Below are positions 1 to 6,739 of a stretch of DNA of 13,136 nt, one piece after another; positions within the stretch are counted from its first letter, which is position 1; every line of letters begins with the position of its first letter. The stretch lies in contig JABDJZ010000345.1 in NCBI GenBank assembly GCA_013003255.1, forward strand, positions 1 to 13,136. The letters are read 5' to 3'. A model generated the notes under the pieces. That model was not told the origin of the DNA and searched no databases. It was given only the letters and a program-made list of their open reading frames with translations. Source of the DNA: Rhodothermales bacterium. Its GTDB lineage: Bacteria > Bacteroidota > Rhodothermia > Rhodothermales > UBA10348. Position numbers and translations under genes: made by a program.

Positions 1-38
1 GGGTCGCCCACCTGGGCAAGGGCAAAGAACGTGTTCAC
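1..38 (-). CDS. Possible 5' fragment of a gene running off the left edge
   Basis: On the minus strand a frame opens after a stop at 60-62. With a GTG start at 38 it reads MNTFFALAQVGDP before leaving the window. The short hydrophobic start would suit an exported or membrane protein. There is no clear ribosome binding site, only 13 codons are visible, and no family can be assigned. It lies 50 nt downstream of the flavoprotein stop codon on the same strand, so it could be the next gene of that transcription unit. It may also be chance. Confidence 0.25.
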   Translation of the reverse strand, partial: MNTFFALAQVGD

Positions 39-88
39 GGTGGTGGGGATTGATTGGGTTCAGGAGACGGTTGGGGCCGCCCGGCCGG

Positions 89-1318
89 TCAGGCGGTCAG
101 CACGCGCCAGTAGAATCCGGGGGTCAGGAGCTTCTTTCGCTCCGAAAGATCGTCAAACATGCAGCTGATTGCATCCGCGAGCTCCGTGGAGCGGGACGCC
201 TTGGCAATGACGGTGTTCAGAAGCCACTTCCACCGGCCCAACTTCTGCATCATGTGGCTGAGTCTGAACTCGTGCGTCAGCAGGTCCAGTACCTCCTTTT
301 CGTACCCGGAAAAGAAGGCGGCGGAGAAGTCACCGGCCTCTTCGGCCCGACCAATCCAGTCCGCGGCCTTCATCCCCGTGACCATTGCGTTGCCGATGCC
401 CTCGCCGGTGAACGGATCAATCAGGCTGGCCGCATCACCGATCAGGATCCAGCCATCGCCGGCCATGGTGCGCGGCTTGGAGCCCACAGGAAGGCCCCAT
501 CCCTTGGTGGGCGTCAGTTGCTTCGCATCACGGAACCGTTCAGCGAACTTGGGATGGGCCACCATCTTGTCGAGCAGCGGCTTGAGCTTGATGTCGCGCT
601 TCTTGATCTCCGAGCTGAGCATGCCGACGCCAACATTGGCCTTGCCGTCCGGAAGGGGAAAGATCCAGAAGTACCCAGGAATGACCTCATCCACGAAGTG
701 CAGCTCAATGAATTGCCCTTCGTTGAAGCCGGTGACGCCTTCGAAGTAGGCGCGAACTGCCGCGACGTAGTGCTTCTCGTCGAGCTGGTCCATGCCCAAC
801 TCGCGGGCCACAACCGAGTACGCGCCGTCTGCCCCGATGACCACGGGCGCGCGGGCTTCCCGGAGTTCCTTTTCCGGGGTCTTGTAGCGAACGCCGACCA
901 CCTTCTCGCCTTCGCGAATAAGCCCGGTCACCGTGGTCTTGATGCGCACATCGGCGCCGGACTCCACAGAGGCATCGAACAGGACCTGATCGAAGACTTC
1001 GCGCGCGCAGACAAACCCCGGCGCAAGCTTGCCGGCGATGTGCTTGCCAAAGGGTATGGAAACCTGATCACCCTGGGGTCCGCTGAAGGTCACTCCCCAA
1101 CTGCCGAGGCTCTCCGCGGTCCGAAGCTTGTCCTCCAGTCCCAGAGCCTTGATGGCATCCATGCTCTTGCCGGAGATCCCGTCGCCGCAGATCTTGTCAC
1201 GAGGCCAATCGCTCTTGTCCAGCACCAGGACTTTCTTCCCGGCGCGCGCCAGCAGCGTGGATGTGGTGGCCCCGCCGGGACCGGCCCCGACTACAATGGC
1301 ATCAAACGACTCGACCAT
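89..1318 (-). CDS. Geranylgeranyl reductase family FAD-dependent oxidoreductase
   Basis: A 409-residue flavoprotein of the geranylgeranyl reductase / NAD(P)- and FAD-dependent oxidoreductase family. These enzymes usually reduce isoprenoid double bonds, for example in chlorophyll side chains, quinones or archaeal-type lipids, and are mostly soluble or membrane-associated. Visible motifs are the N-terminal dinucleotide-binding GAGPGG at residues 11-16, KICGDG at 42-47 (the family's conserved Cys region), IGADGA at 161-166, the aromatic IPGYFWIFP at 213-221, and the second FAD motif GDAA at 294-297 followed by DPFTGEGI at 301-308. The frame stays open upstream to 1396, but that extension runs into the SRP RNA and lacks family similarity. 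The ATG at 1318, just before the FAD motif, is therefore chosen; no Shine-Dalgarno is seen. The length is normal for the family. The substrate cannot be read from the sequence, and no photosynthesis gene is nearby. Confidence 0.93.
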   Translation of the reverse strand: MVESFDAIVVGAGPGGATTSTLLARAGKKVLVLDKSDWPRDKICGDGISGKSMDAIKALGLEDKLRTAESLGSWGVTFSGPQGDQVSIPFGKHIAGKLAPGFVCAREVFDQVLFDASVESGADVRIKTTVTGLIREGEKVVGVRYKTPEKELREARAPVVIGADGAYSVVARELGMDQLDEKHYVAAVRAYFEGVTGFNEGQFIELHFVDEVIPGYFWIFPLPDGKANVGVGMLSSEIKKRDIKLKPLLDKMVAHPKFAERFRDAKQLTPTKGWGLPVGSKPRTMAGDGWILIGDAASLIDPFTGEGIGNAMVTGMKAADWIGRAEEAGDFSAAFFSGYEKEVLDLLTHEFRLSHMMQKLGRWKWLLNTVIAKASRSTELADAISCMFDDLSERKKLLTPGFYWRVLTA

Positions 1319-1377
1319 GGAAAAGACCGGCAGGGGCCGGATGGGAACTCTGAAGCAAGGGTGCGCACGAAGGGCGC

Positions 1378-1397
1378 AAAAATAGACAAGGGGCAAG
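1378..1397 (-). terminator. U-rich tail at the 3' end of the SRP RNA
   Basis: On the minus strand the 3' half of the SRP closing stem (CTTGCCCCTTG) is followed by TCTATTTTTG. The 11-bp closing helix plus the run of five T residues looks like an intrinsic terminator or at least a pause site. The stem is long-range rather than a local hairpin, so termination strength is uncertain. It lies about 60 nt upstream of the flavoprotein start; any read-through would feed that gene. Confidence 0.45.
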
Positions 1398-1491
1398 CGA
1401 TCCGTATCGCACCGCTACGACCTCCTACCGCTGCTGCCTTCCGGCCCTGACGGAGTTCAGAGGGAGCTGGTCGTACGGGACTTGCCCCTTG
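1387..1491 (-). ncRNA. ffs: Signal recognition particle RNA, small bacterial (4.5S) type
   Basis: The minus strand carries the hallmark SRP domain IV sequence CGTCAGGGCCGGAAGGCAGC (and following AGCGG) around 1428-1452. A GGAA tetraloop lies at 1439-1442, closed by GCC/GGC, and the conserved TCAGG / AGCAG symmetric loop lies beneath it. This is the Ffh-binding site. The two ends pair perfectly over 11 bp (1387-1397 with 1481-1491), giving a rod of about 105 nt without an Alu domain, the usual small form in Gram-negatives. The RNA pairs with Ffh to target membrane proteins. It sits between the glycosyltransferase stop (1542) and the flavoprotein start (1318), all on one strand. The exact 5' end is inferred from the stem and could differ by a few bases. 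The middle of the rod does not pair symmetrically by hand folding. Confidence 0.9.
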
Positions 1492-1541
1492 GCCGCCGCC
1501 AACGAGCCCCCGGGAGGAGTGTTCCGTGCGCTGACCTCAAA

Positions 1542-2654
1542 TCAGGCTTTCCGTCCCTTCCAGCGAAACAAGCCGAGGGTGCCACCGATCGAGGCAGCCA
1601 GGATGTAGGGCAGGTGGAGAATGGCTGCCGGCAGGAATACCGTTGGGTGCAGCCGTTGTCTGAAGCGAGCGGCGCCGCGGATCAGGACGAGCGTGTCCGC
1701 TGTAACCTTCAGTATGGCGGCCGGGACCACGACCTGTGCAGGTGCCAGGCCCAGCGCCACCAGGGGCAGCCCCACAAGCAGCCCGGCGTACAGCGCGAAG
1801 GTGGCCAGCAGGAAGACAAACATCGCCGGCGGATAGCGAAACGCCTTCGAGGCCCAGCGCATCCGCTGGTTCATGAACTCGGATGCGCTCGACACCGGGT
1901 GGGTGTGGACGGCGGTATCCGCGCCGAAAGCGAACGCGGACCGCCAGGGGGTGCGTCGAACGATGGCATGCAGGAGCAGGTCATCATCGCCCGAAAGCAC
2001 CTTCGCGTGGATTCCGAACCCGCCGGCCTCTTCAAATGCTTTCCTCCGGTAGGCCAGATTCATGGCAGTTGCGATGAGTGGCCAGCCGGTGCGCATTGCC
2101 CCGGCCGAACAGTACGTGTAGGCCGCGAAGTCCAGGTTAAGCATGCGCTGGACCACGCCGGGTGCCTCGGGTAGGAACACGGCTCCGGTGACAAGACCAA
2201 TGTCTTCGTCGAAATGGGATGCCAGCCCGCTCATCCACCCGGGAGGTACCTCACAATCGGCGTCGGTGACGAAAACCAGGTCCCCTGAAGTGTCGGCCAG
2301 GCCTGTTCTCAGCGCGTGCTTCTTCGGGCTGGTGCCATCGGCTGCCGGCGTGATGTCGATGACCCGTACCCGCTCTTCCCGTGCAGCCCAGGAGCGGGCT
2401 ATGTCTCCGGTGGCGTCGGTGGACCGGTCATTCAACACCACGATTTCGAACGGTCCGGCATAGTCCTGCACCACCAGCGATTTCAGGCAGGCCCCAAGTC
2501 CTTCCTCCTCATTTCTCGCGGCCACAAGTACCGTGGCCGGTGGGCGGGCCGCCACCTGACCCGGCCGGAGCAGCCCGAGTCCATACCAGATTCGCAGAAG
2601 CGAAACGGCATAGATCAGGGCGGCAAGGGCAAGGATGGCCTGGGCTACTTCCAT
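1542..2654 (-). CDS. Membrane family-2 glycosyltransferase (downstream paralogue, QxxRW type)
   Basis: A 370-residue GT-A fold family-2 glycosyltransferase that should use a nucleotide sugar at the cytoplasmic membrane face. An N-terminal membrane segment spans about 5-25. The catalytic domain shows AARNEEEG at 45-52, VLNDRSTD at 73-80, the DXD-type metal site TDADC at 130-134, SGDDD at 221-225 (likely the general base region) and QRMRW at 263-267 (QxxRW). Two or three C-terminal helices follow, at about 275-300, 303-325 and 340-360. The ATG at 2654 is chosen because it starts this membrane segment and sits inside the last codons of the upstream glycosyltransferase (10-nt overlap), implying translational coupling. 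The long open frame further upstream is an overlap shadow. The acceptor is unknown; polyprenyl-phosphate, lipid or carotenoid acceptors are all possible. Confidence 0.9.
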   Translation of the reverse strand: MEVAQAILALAALIYAVSLLRIWYGLGLLRPGQVAARPPATVLVAARNEEEGLGACLKSLVVQDYAGPFEIVVLNDRSTDATGDIARSWAAREERVRVIDITPAADGTSPKKHALRTGLADTSGDLVFVTDADCEVPPGWMSGLASHFDEDIGLVTGAVFLPEAPGVVQRMLNLDFAAYTYCSAGAMRTGWPLIATAMNLAYRRKAFEEAGGFGIHAKVLSGDDDLLLHAIVRRTPWRSAFAFGADTAVHTHPVSSASEFMNQRMRWASKAFRYPPAMFVFLLATFALYAGLLVGLPLVALGLAPAQVVVPAAILKVTADTLVLIRGAARFRQRLHPTVFLPAAILHLPYILAASIGGTLGLFRWKGRKA

Positions 2655-3727
2655 TGAACACGCCGTGTGAATCCAGCCAGCACAAACAGGAGGAGGAGCG
2701 GGGAGTACACCGCTTCGAGGGCCGGGAGGAAGCGGAGCAAGCCCCGCTCGCGAAGTGGTTTCAGGCCCACGAGGAGGCCCAGAAAATCCGCCGCTACCTT
2801 GACGAGGAGCGCCCACAGAATGGCGGGTCCTACGAGGCCGAGAAGGAACGCGGGCACACCGACAAGGACCAACAGGTCCATGGACCTGATGACGATGGCC
2901 GCCAGGAGTTGACTGGGTGCGTACCGTCCGACGGTCGAGAGGTGACGGGTCTTCTGGCGGAACCAGTGCCGGAATGTGGCGGGCGGTGCCGTGGGTACGT
3001 GCGCATCGGGGCTGGTGGCGTACGCGACGTTGCCGAGTTTCGACAATCGCTGGAGCATCAGCGTATCGTCTCCGGAGGCAATATGGGCGATGGGCGCCAG
3101 CCCCCCGGATTCCTCGTAGGCGGTCCGGCGATACGCCATGTTGCGAGCCGCACACATGGTGGGAAGGCCGAGACCGATCAACCCGGATGCGATGACCGCC
3201 GTCGAGGCCGTCTCCAGCGCCAGCACACCCTGAAACAGGCCGATTCTTGGGTGGAACGGCGAGTAGCCGGCCACGAAGACGGTATCATCGCGAAACAGGG
3301 CAACCAGCCCGCTCACCCAGCGTGGCCCAGGCCTGCAGTCTGCGTCGGTAAACGCGAGGATGTCCCCCGATGAGGCTTCAATACCCCGCATGAGCGCATA
3401 CTTCTTGCCCGGGTCCGCGTCATTTCGGGTGAGGACAAACCGGGCGTCTCCCTCGGCGGCCCCTTCAGCGGTCGTGGCCGTCTCATCCGACGAATGATCA
3501 TCCACCACCACGACTTCCAGGTTCGGATAGTCCTGGGCACGGAGTGCGACAATGCACGCAGCTATCCCCTCCGCTTCGTCCCGGGCGGCGACAACGACGG
3601 ACACCGTCGGTTGGGTCTGCGCAGAGGCGGCCCGGAGATTCGCCTTCCGGACCCGACTGAGACCTGCCAGCAGGCACCCGACGGCCACGACATAGATGCC
3701 GGAAATTATGGCGATGACGATGTTCAG
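2645..3727 (-). CDS. Membrane family-2 glycosyltransferase (upstream paralogue), probable CTG start
   Basis: A family-2 glycosyltransferase of about 360 residues, paralogous to the downstream gene. Counting from the first in-frame GTG at 3688, motifs are AARDEAEG at 34-41, VVDDHSSD at 61-68, TDADC at 114-118, SGDD at 205-208 and QKTRH at 245-249, where most relatives have QxxRW. C-terminal membrane segments follow at about 261-282, 285-308 and 322-340. The GTG start would cut the N-terminal membrane helix in half. The open frame upstream reads LNIVIAIISGIYV, a clean helix with no ATG, GTG or TTG, back to a stop at 3755-3757. A CTG at 3727 restores the full helix and gives 46 residues before AARDE, against 44 before AARNE in the paralogue. 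I therefore take 3727, less firmly than the gene itself. It is the first gene of a coupled pair. Confidence 0.87.
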   Translation of the reverse strand: MNIVIAIISGIYVVAVGCLLAGLSRVRKANLRAASAQTQPTVSVVVAARDEAEGIAACIVALRAQDYPNLEVVVVDDHSSDETATTAEGAAEGDARFVLTRNDADPGKKYALMRGIEASSGDILAFTDADCRPGPRWVSGLVALFRDDTVFVAGYSPFHPRIGLFQGVLALETASTAVIASGLIGLGLPTMCAARNMAYRRTAYEESGGLAPIAHIASGDDTLMLQRLSKLGNVAYATSPDAHVPTAPPATFRHWFRQKTRHLSTVGRYAPSQLLAAIVIRSMDLLVLVGVPAFLLGLVGPAILWALLVKVAADFLGLLVGLKPLRERGLLRFLPALEAVYSPLLLLFVLAGFTRRVQWK

Positions 3728-3828
3728 GGCGGAACGACTGCGGGCCGGTGGCGATTAGGTCGAAAGAAATTGAGGAAAACTGGATCGCCGAGTATGGGCA
3801 GCCAGAGGATAGTTCGCAAAGAGCGCCG
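3728..3828. promoter_or_regulatory. Divergent intergenic region, probable bidirectional promoter
   Basis: About 100 nt separate the divergent glycosyltransferase and TPR gene starts, so promoters for both strands should lie here. It includes a locally A-rich patch (about 3760-3780) in otherwise GC-rich DNA. On the plus strand TTGAGG at 3770 and TATGGG at 3793 are 17 nt apart, a weak -35/-10-like pair. No operator palindrome was recognised. Confidence 0.3.
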
Positions 3829-5337
3829 ATGATCATTGTTCTGGCATTCATGATGACCTTCGGTCTGGGATCGGAGGCACCGTTCATGGCACCGGCAGCC
3901 ATGTTGTTGGAGACGGAAGAGTCTGCGGACCTGCTTGATCGGGGTCGCGCCGAGGTGCTGGCCGGCCGGTTTGCGGCGGGAGAGGAGGTGTTCCGACTGC
4001 TCTACAGGCGTTCCGACGGCGCGCCGGCGGCACTCCACCACCTGGCCACGACCTCGCTGCTCCGGGTCCTGATCTTTGACCGCGAGGGTGACTATGCCCA
4101 GTTCTTTGATCGGTCCGATTCCCTGCGCGAGGCCCTTGGAGATCTCCCGCGCAGCCACGGCCGCTCCTTCCTGGAGGGTGAGGCGGACTTCCAGCGTTCG
4201 GTGGCCTGGGCCAAGAATGGACAGTATGTCCGGGCCGCCATGGCAGGAGTCAGCGCATATCGCGCACTGACCGAACTGGTGGAGGATGAGCCCGAATTCT
4301 GGGAGGCCTACAAGACACTTGGCATTGTGCACTCGATGCTCGGGACCCTGCCCAGGCGCTACCGCCGGTTCCTGTCGGTATTCGGGTTTGAGACCGAACT
4401 CGATGCCGGCCTTGACCAGTTGGAGACGGCGATTGGCTATTCGAGCTACGCACGTGAGGAGAGTCTCGTGTTTCTGAGCGTGCTGGATGCCTTTGAGCTT
4501 CCATCCCGGGTCGATGCTACCACTGCGCTGACCGAGCTCTGGCTGGAGAACCGAGAGAGTCCGCTGATCGGCATGGTGCTGCTGGACGTGCTGCTGCGCA
4601 CCAGACAGGTGGAGGAGGCGGAGACGGTGGTCAGAGCTTTGAGTCGCGAACGTCCGGGGGTGGTCCAGCTCGAGTATCTCGACTTCTTTATGGGTCAGAT
4701 CAAGATGCGGCAGGAGGCATGGTCCACGGCGGCCCACGCCTTCGATGTGTACGCCACCACTCACCGCGGTACGGCGTTCAAGGCACTCGCTGCGGTCAGT
4801 CAAGGTCTCTCGCTGGAGATGGCCGGCAATCGGGCGGGCGCCGAGGCCGCGTACCGTCTGGCCATGGAAGGCCGCGAGATGGATGTAGATGAGGCTTCCG
4901 CCCGCCTGGCCCGGAAGCGCCTTGATCAGCCCATGTCCGATTCTGAAATGACGCTGTTGCGGGCAAGGATGTCATACGACCGGTCCGACTACCAGCGGGC
5001 GGATTGCCTTCTCCGCAGCCTTGCGTCCTCGCGGAGGACAGACGCCGCCTTTCAGGCGGAAGTAGCCTACCGGCTTGGCCGCGTTCTGGACGAGACCGGT
5101 CGGGACGCAGCGGCTGCCGAACAGTACCGCTTGGCTGTCGAAGACCCCGGAGATCCCACCGCCAAATGGGCACCGTACAGCCTCTATTACCTTGGTCGCA
5201 TCCATGCCGAAGCCGGTCGCATTCCGGAGGCCAAGGCGTCCTATCGGGATGTGCTGGACTACCGCCCCAACTACGACTACCGCGGGACAAACGAGCAGCG
5301 GGCCCAATTCGCGCTTCAGCGTCTCGAGGACGGATAG
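3829..5337 (+). CDS. Exported-looking TPR protein with a TTC39/IML2-like middle region
   Basis: A 502-residue helical repeat protein with no recognised catalytic motif. The ATG at 3829 gives a hydrophobic start (MIIVLAFMMTFGLG, then APFMAPAA) that could be a signal peptide. It lacks a basic n-region, so export is likely but not certain; a GTG at 3748 would add 27 polar residues and bury it. TPR-like helix pairs are clearest at the C-terminus: AEVAYRLGRVLDETGR at 410-425 and SLYYLGRIHAEAGR at 451-464. The segment at 161-201 (YKTLGIVHSMLGTLPRRYRR, then FLSVFGFETE and GLDQLETAI) resembles the Gly-Phe-rich signature I recall from the TTC39/IML2 family. It is monocistronic, divergent from the glycosyltransferases and convergent with the P450, with its stop directly abutting the 35-bp repeat array. 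The role is unknown; TPR proteins generally scaffold protein complexes. Confidence 0.85.
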   Translation: MIIVLAFMMTFGLGSEAPFMAPAAMLLETEESADLLDRGRAEVLAGRFAAGEEVFRLLYRRSDGAPAALHHLATTSLLRVLIFDREGDYAQFFDRSDSLREALGDLPRSHGRSFLEGEADFQRSVAWAKNGQYVRAAMAGVSAYRALTELVEDEPEFWEAYKTLGIVHSMLGTLPRRYRRFLSVFGFETELDAGLDQLETAIGYSSYAREESLVFLSVLDAFELPSRVDATTALTELWLENRESPLIGMVLLDVLLRTRQVEEAETVVRALSRERPGVVQLEYLDFFMGQIKMRQEAWSTAAHAFDVYATTHRGTAFKALAAVSQGLSLEMAGNRAGAEAAYRLAMEGREMDVDEASARLARKRLDQPMSDSEMTLLRARMSYDRSDYQRADCLLRSLASSRRTDAAFQAEVAYRLGRVLDETGRDAAAAEQYRLAVEDPGDPTAKWAPYSLYYLGRIHAEAGRIPEAKASYRDVLDYRPNYDYRGTNEQRAQFALQRLEDG

Positions 5338-5442
5338 TCTAGCGCGGCTCCAACACGAAACGCGGCGAAAGGTCTACCGCGGCCCCAACACGAAACGCGG
5401 CGAAAGGTCTACCGCGGCTCTAACACGAAACGCAGTGGTTTC
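5338..5442. repeat. 35-bp tandem repeat, three copies, built from the 3' end of the P450 gene
   Basis: Three direct 35-bp units lie at 5338-5372, 5373-5407 and 5408-5442. Copies 1 and 2 differ at only two positions (tctagcgcggctccaacacg versus tctaccgcggccccaacacg at their starts). Copy 3 matches for about 25 bp and then diverges, because it is the real end of the P450 gene. Read on the minus strand, every copy encodes RFVL-E/G-PR followed by TAG. Since 35 is not a multiple of three, each copy is in a different frame. The two extra copies fill the 71-nt gap between the convergent stop codons. Each unit could also form a short CCGCG/CGCGG stem, so a terminator role is possible but weakly supported. 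Confidence 0.9.
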
Positions 5443-6737
5443 GCGGACTGAATGATGATCCCCGGCCGGATCTTCGGCTCCGGATCGTGGGCGACGCCTA
5501 TTCGAAAAGCGCGGACCAGACCGGCAAGCAGGACCCGGCCCTCGACAATGGCCATGCGCCGTCCAACGCATGTGTGCTTCCCGAATCCAAAGGGGATGTA
5601 CGCTGCCGGCTCGGGCTTGTCCACGTAGCGCTCAGGCTCAAAACTGTCCGGGTTCTCCCAGTGCTTTGAGTTTCTATGCAGGGTGTACGGACACACCATG
5701 ACACCCGTGCCCTTCTTTACGCGCTCCTCGCCTACCTGCTGATGGTCCTTCGGGCGTCGAAAGAACGCCCAGGCGGGGGGATACAGTCGGAGCGCCTCAA
5801 ACAGGACATGCTGGAGCAGGTCGCCTCGACCGTCCGGAAGCACGGCCCACGGACAATCCAACTCATCGGTATCAGCCACCTGGCCATGGAGTTCTTCCTG
5901 GACCTCCGGGTGGGTGCCGAGCAGGTGCATTGCCCAGGTCAGCATCTCGGCCACGGTATCGAATCCCGCGAACAGGAACGTGGCGATGTGGTCGCGCGCC
6001 TCGCTCCGGTCCATCTCTCCGGACTCCAGGGCCTTCCCGAGGAGCGCCAGAATGTGGCCGGGGGACAGAGTGCCGTCGGCAACCCCGTCGAGCAGTTGAT
6101 GGATGTATGCGTTCACAACTGTCAGCGCATCGTGCACATCCGGGGAGATGGGTGCGTCCGGATCCACCAGGGGCTTCCAAGGCGCCTTGGCAAACCGGAT
6201 CAGTTGGCTGCGCATGCTCGCCGACTGAAGAATCAGGTCGAGCGATCGAATCAGCGTCTCGTGATCGGGGTGCAGGTCCGGAGAGAACATGACCCGGCTG
6301 AGGATCCGGAAGCACAGGCATTTGAGGGGATGCTCCAGGTCAACCGGACCCGCGGCGGCGCTGGACTTCAGATCGGCCAGTGCCCGGTCGAGTTCTTCTC
6401 TCGTCACCTTTGCCAGTTCATGGTCCCCGGAGGGCCGGAACGCGGGGTTGAGCAGCTGGCGCTGCTTCACCCATGTCTCCTCATCGCTGGTGAAGAGCCC
6501 ACCTCCAATCAGCGGTTCGAGTCCTACGATCAACCGGGCACGATCGTACATCGCCGAATCTTCGTGGAGAACCTGCCGAACGTCTGCCGGACGGTTCAGC
6601 AGGTAGGTACACCAGGCACCGACTGCAAACAGCGTGATTTCGTCGGACCCGTCCGTCAGTTGCGATAGCCGCGGCAGCGGGTCGTGGAGCAGCCCCGGCA
6701 CGAGGGCGCCAAATTTCAGATTCTTGAACGTGCGCAC
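5409..6737 (-). CDS. Cytochrome P450 monooxygenase
   Basis: A 442-residue P450, normal length for a soluble bacterial enzyme; it should insert one oxygen atom from O2 into an organic substrate using electrons from a redox partner. All signature elements are present: the C-helix WVKQR at 89-93, the I-helix oxygen-activation motif AGFDTV at 257-262, ExxR as EALR at 314-317, FEPERY at 366-371, and the heme loop FGFGKHTCVG at 383-392 with Cys390 as the iron ligand. The I-helix has Val where many P450s have a second Thr or Ser. No ferredoxin or reductase gene is in the window. The GTG at 6737 is chosen: it lies 2 nt after the methyltransferase stop and gives a standard N-terminus, whereas the upstream open frame overlaps the methyltransferase. 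Co-transcription makes a shared pathway, probably lipid modification, likely. The very 3' end is duplicated in tandem downstream. Confidence 0.95.
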   Translation of the reverse strand: MRTFKNLKFGALVPGLLHDPLPRLSQLTDGSDEITLFAVGAWCTYLLNRPADVRQVLHEDSAMYDRARLIVGLEPLIGGGLFTSDEETWVKQRQLLNPAFRPSGDHELAKVTREELDRALADLKSSAAAGPVDLEHPLKCLCFRILSRVMFSPDLHPDHETLIRSLDLILQSASMRSQLIRFAKAPWKPLVDPDAPISPDVHDALTVVNAYIHQLLDGVADGTLSPGHILALLGKALESGEMDRSEARDHIATFLFAGFDTVAEMLTWAMHLLGTHPEVQEELHGQVADTDELDCPWAVLPDGRGDLLQHVLFEALRLYPPAWAFFRRPKDHQQVGEERVKKGTGVMVCPYTLHRNSKHWENPDSFEPERYVDKPEPAAYIPFGFGKHTCVGRRMAIVEGRVLLAGLVRAFRIGVAHDPEPKIRPGIIIQSAKPLRFVLEPR

Positions 6738-6739
6738 GG

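Noticed and set aside
50..1450. Long plus-strand open frame (466 codons) opposite the flavoprotein gene
   Set aside because: It is antisense to a well-supported enzyme and runs through the SRP RNA; its composition is Arg/Pro/Gly-rich with no motif. Long antisense frames are expected at this GC content.
2655..3155. N-terminal extension of the downstream glycosyltransferase frame
   Set aside because: It overlaps the catalytic and C-terminal coding region of the upstream paralogue and encodes a Pro/Arg-rich, motif-free sequence. The ATG at 2654 fits the membrane helix and the overlap.
3724..4803. Minus-strand open frame of 359 codons opposite the TPR gene
   Set aside because: It is antisense to the TPR gene and has His/Gln/Leu-rich low-information composition with no recognisable domain.
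5338..5442. The repeat array as a CRISPR or attachment site
   Set aside because: The units are contiguous with no spacers and clearly derive from the P450 3' end. No integrase or cas gene is present.
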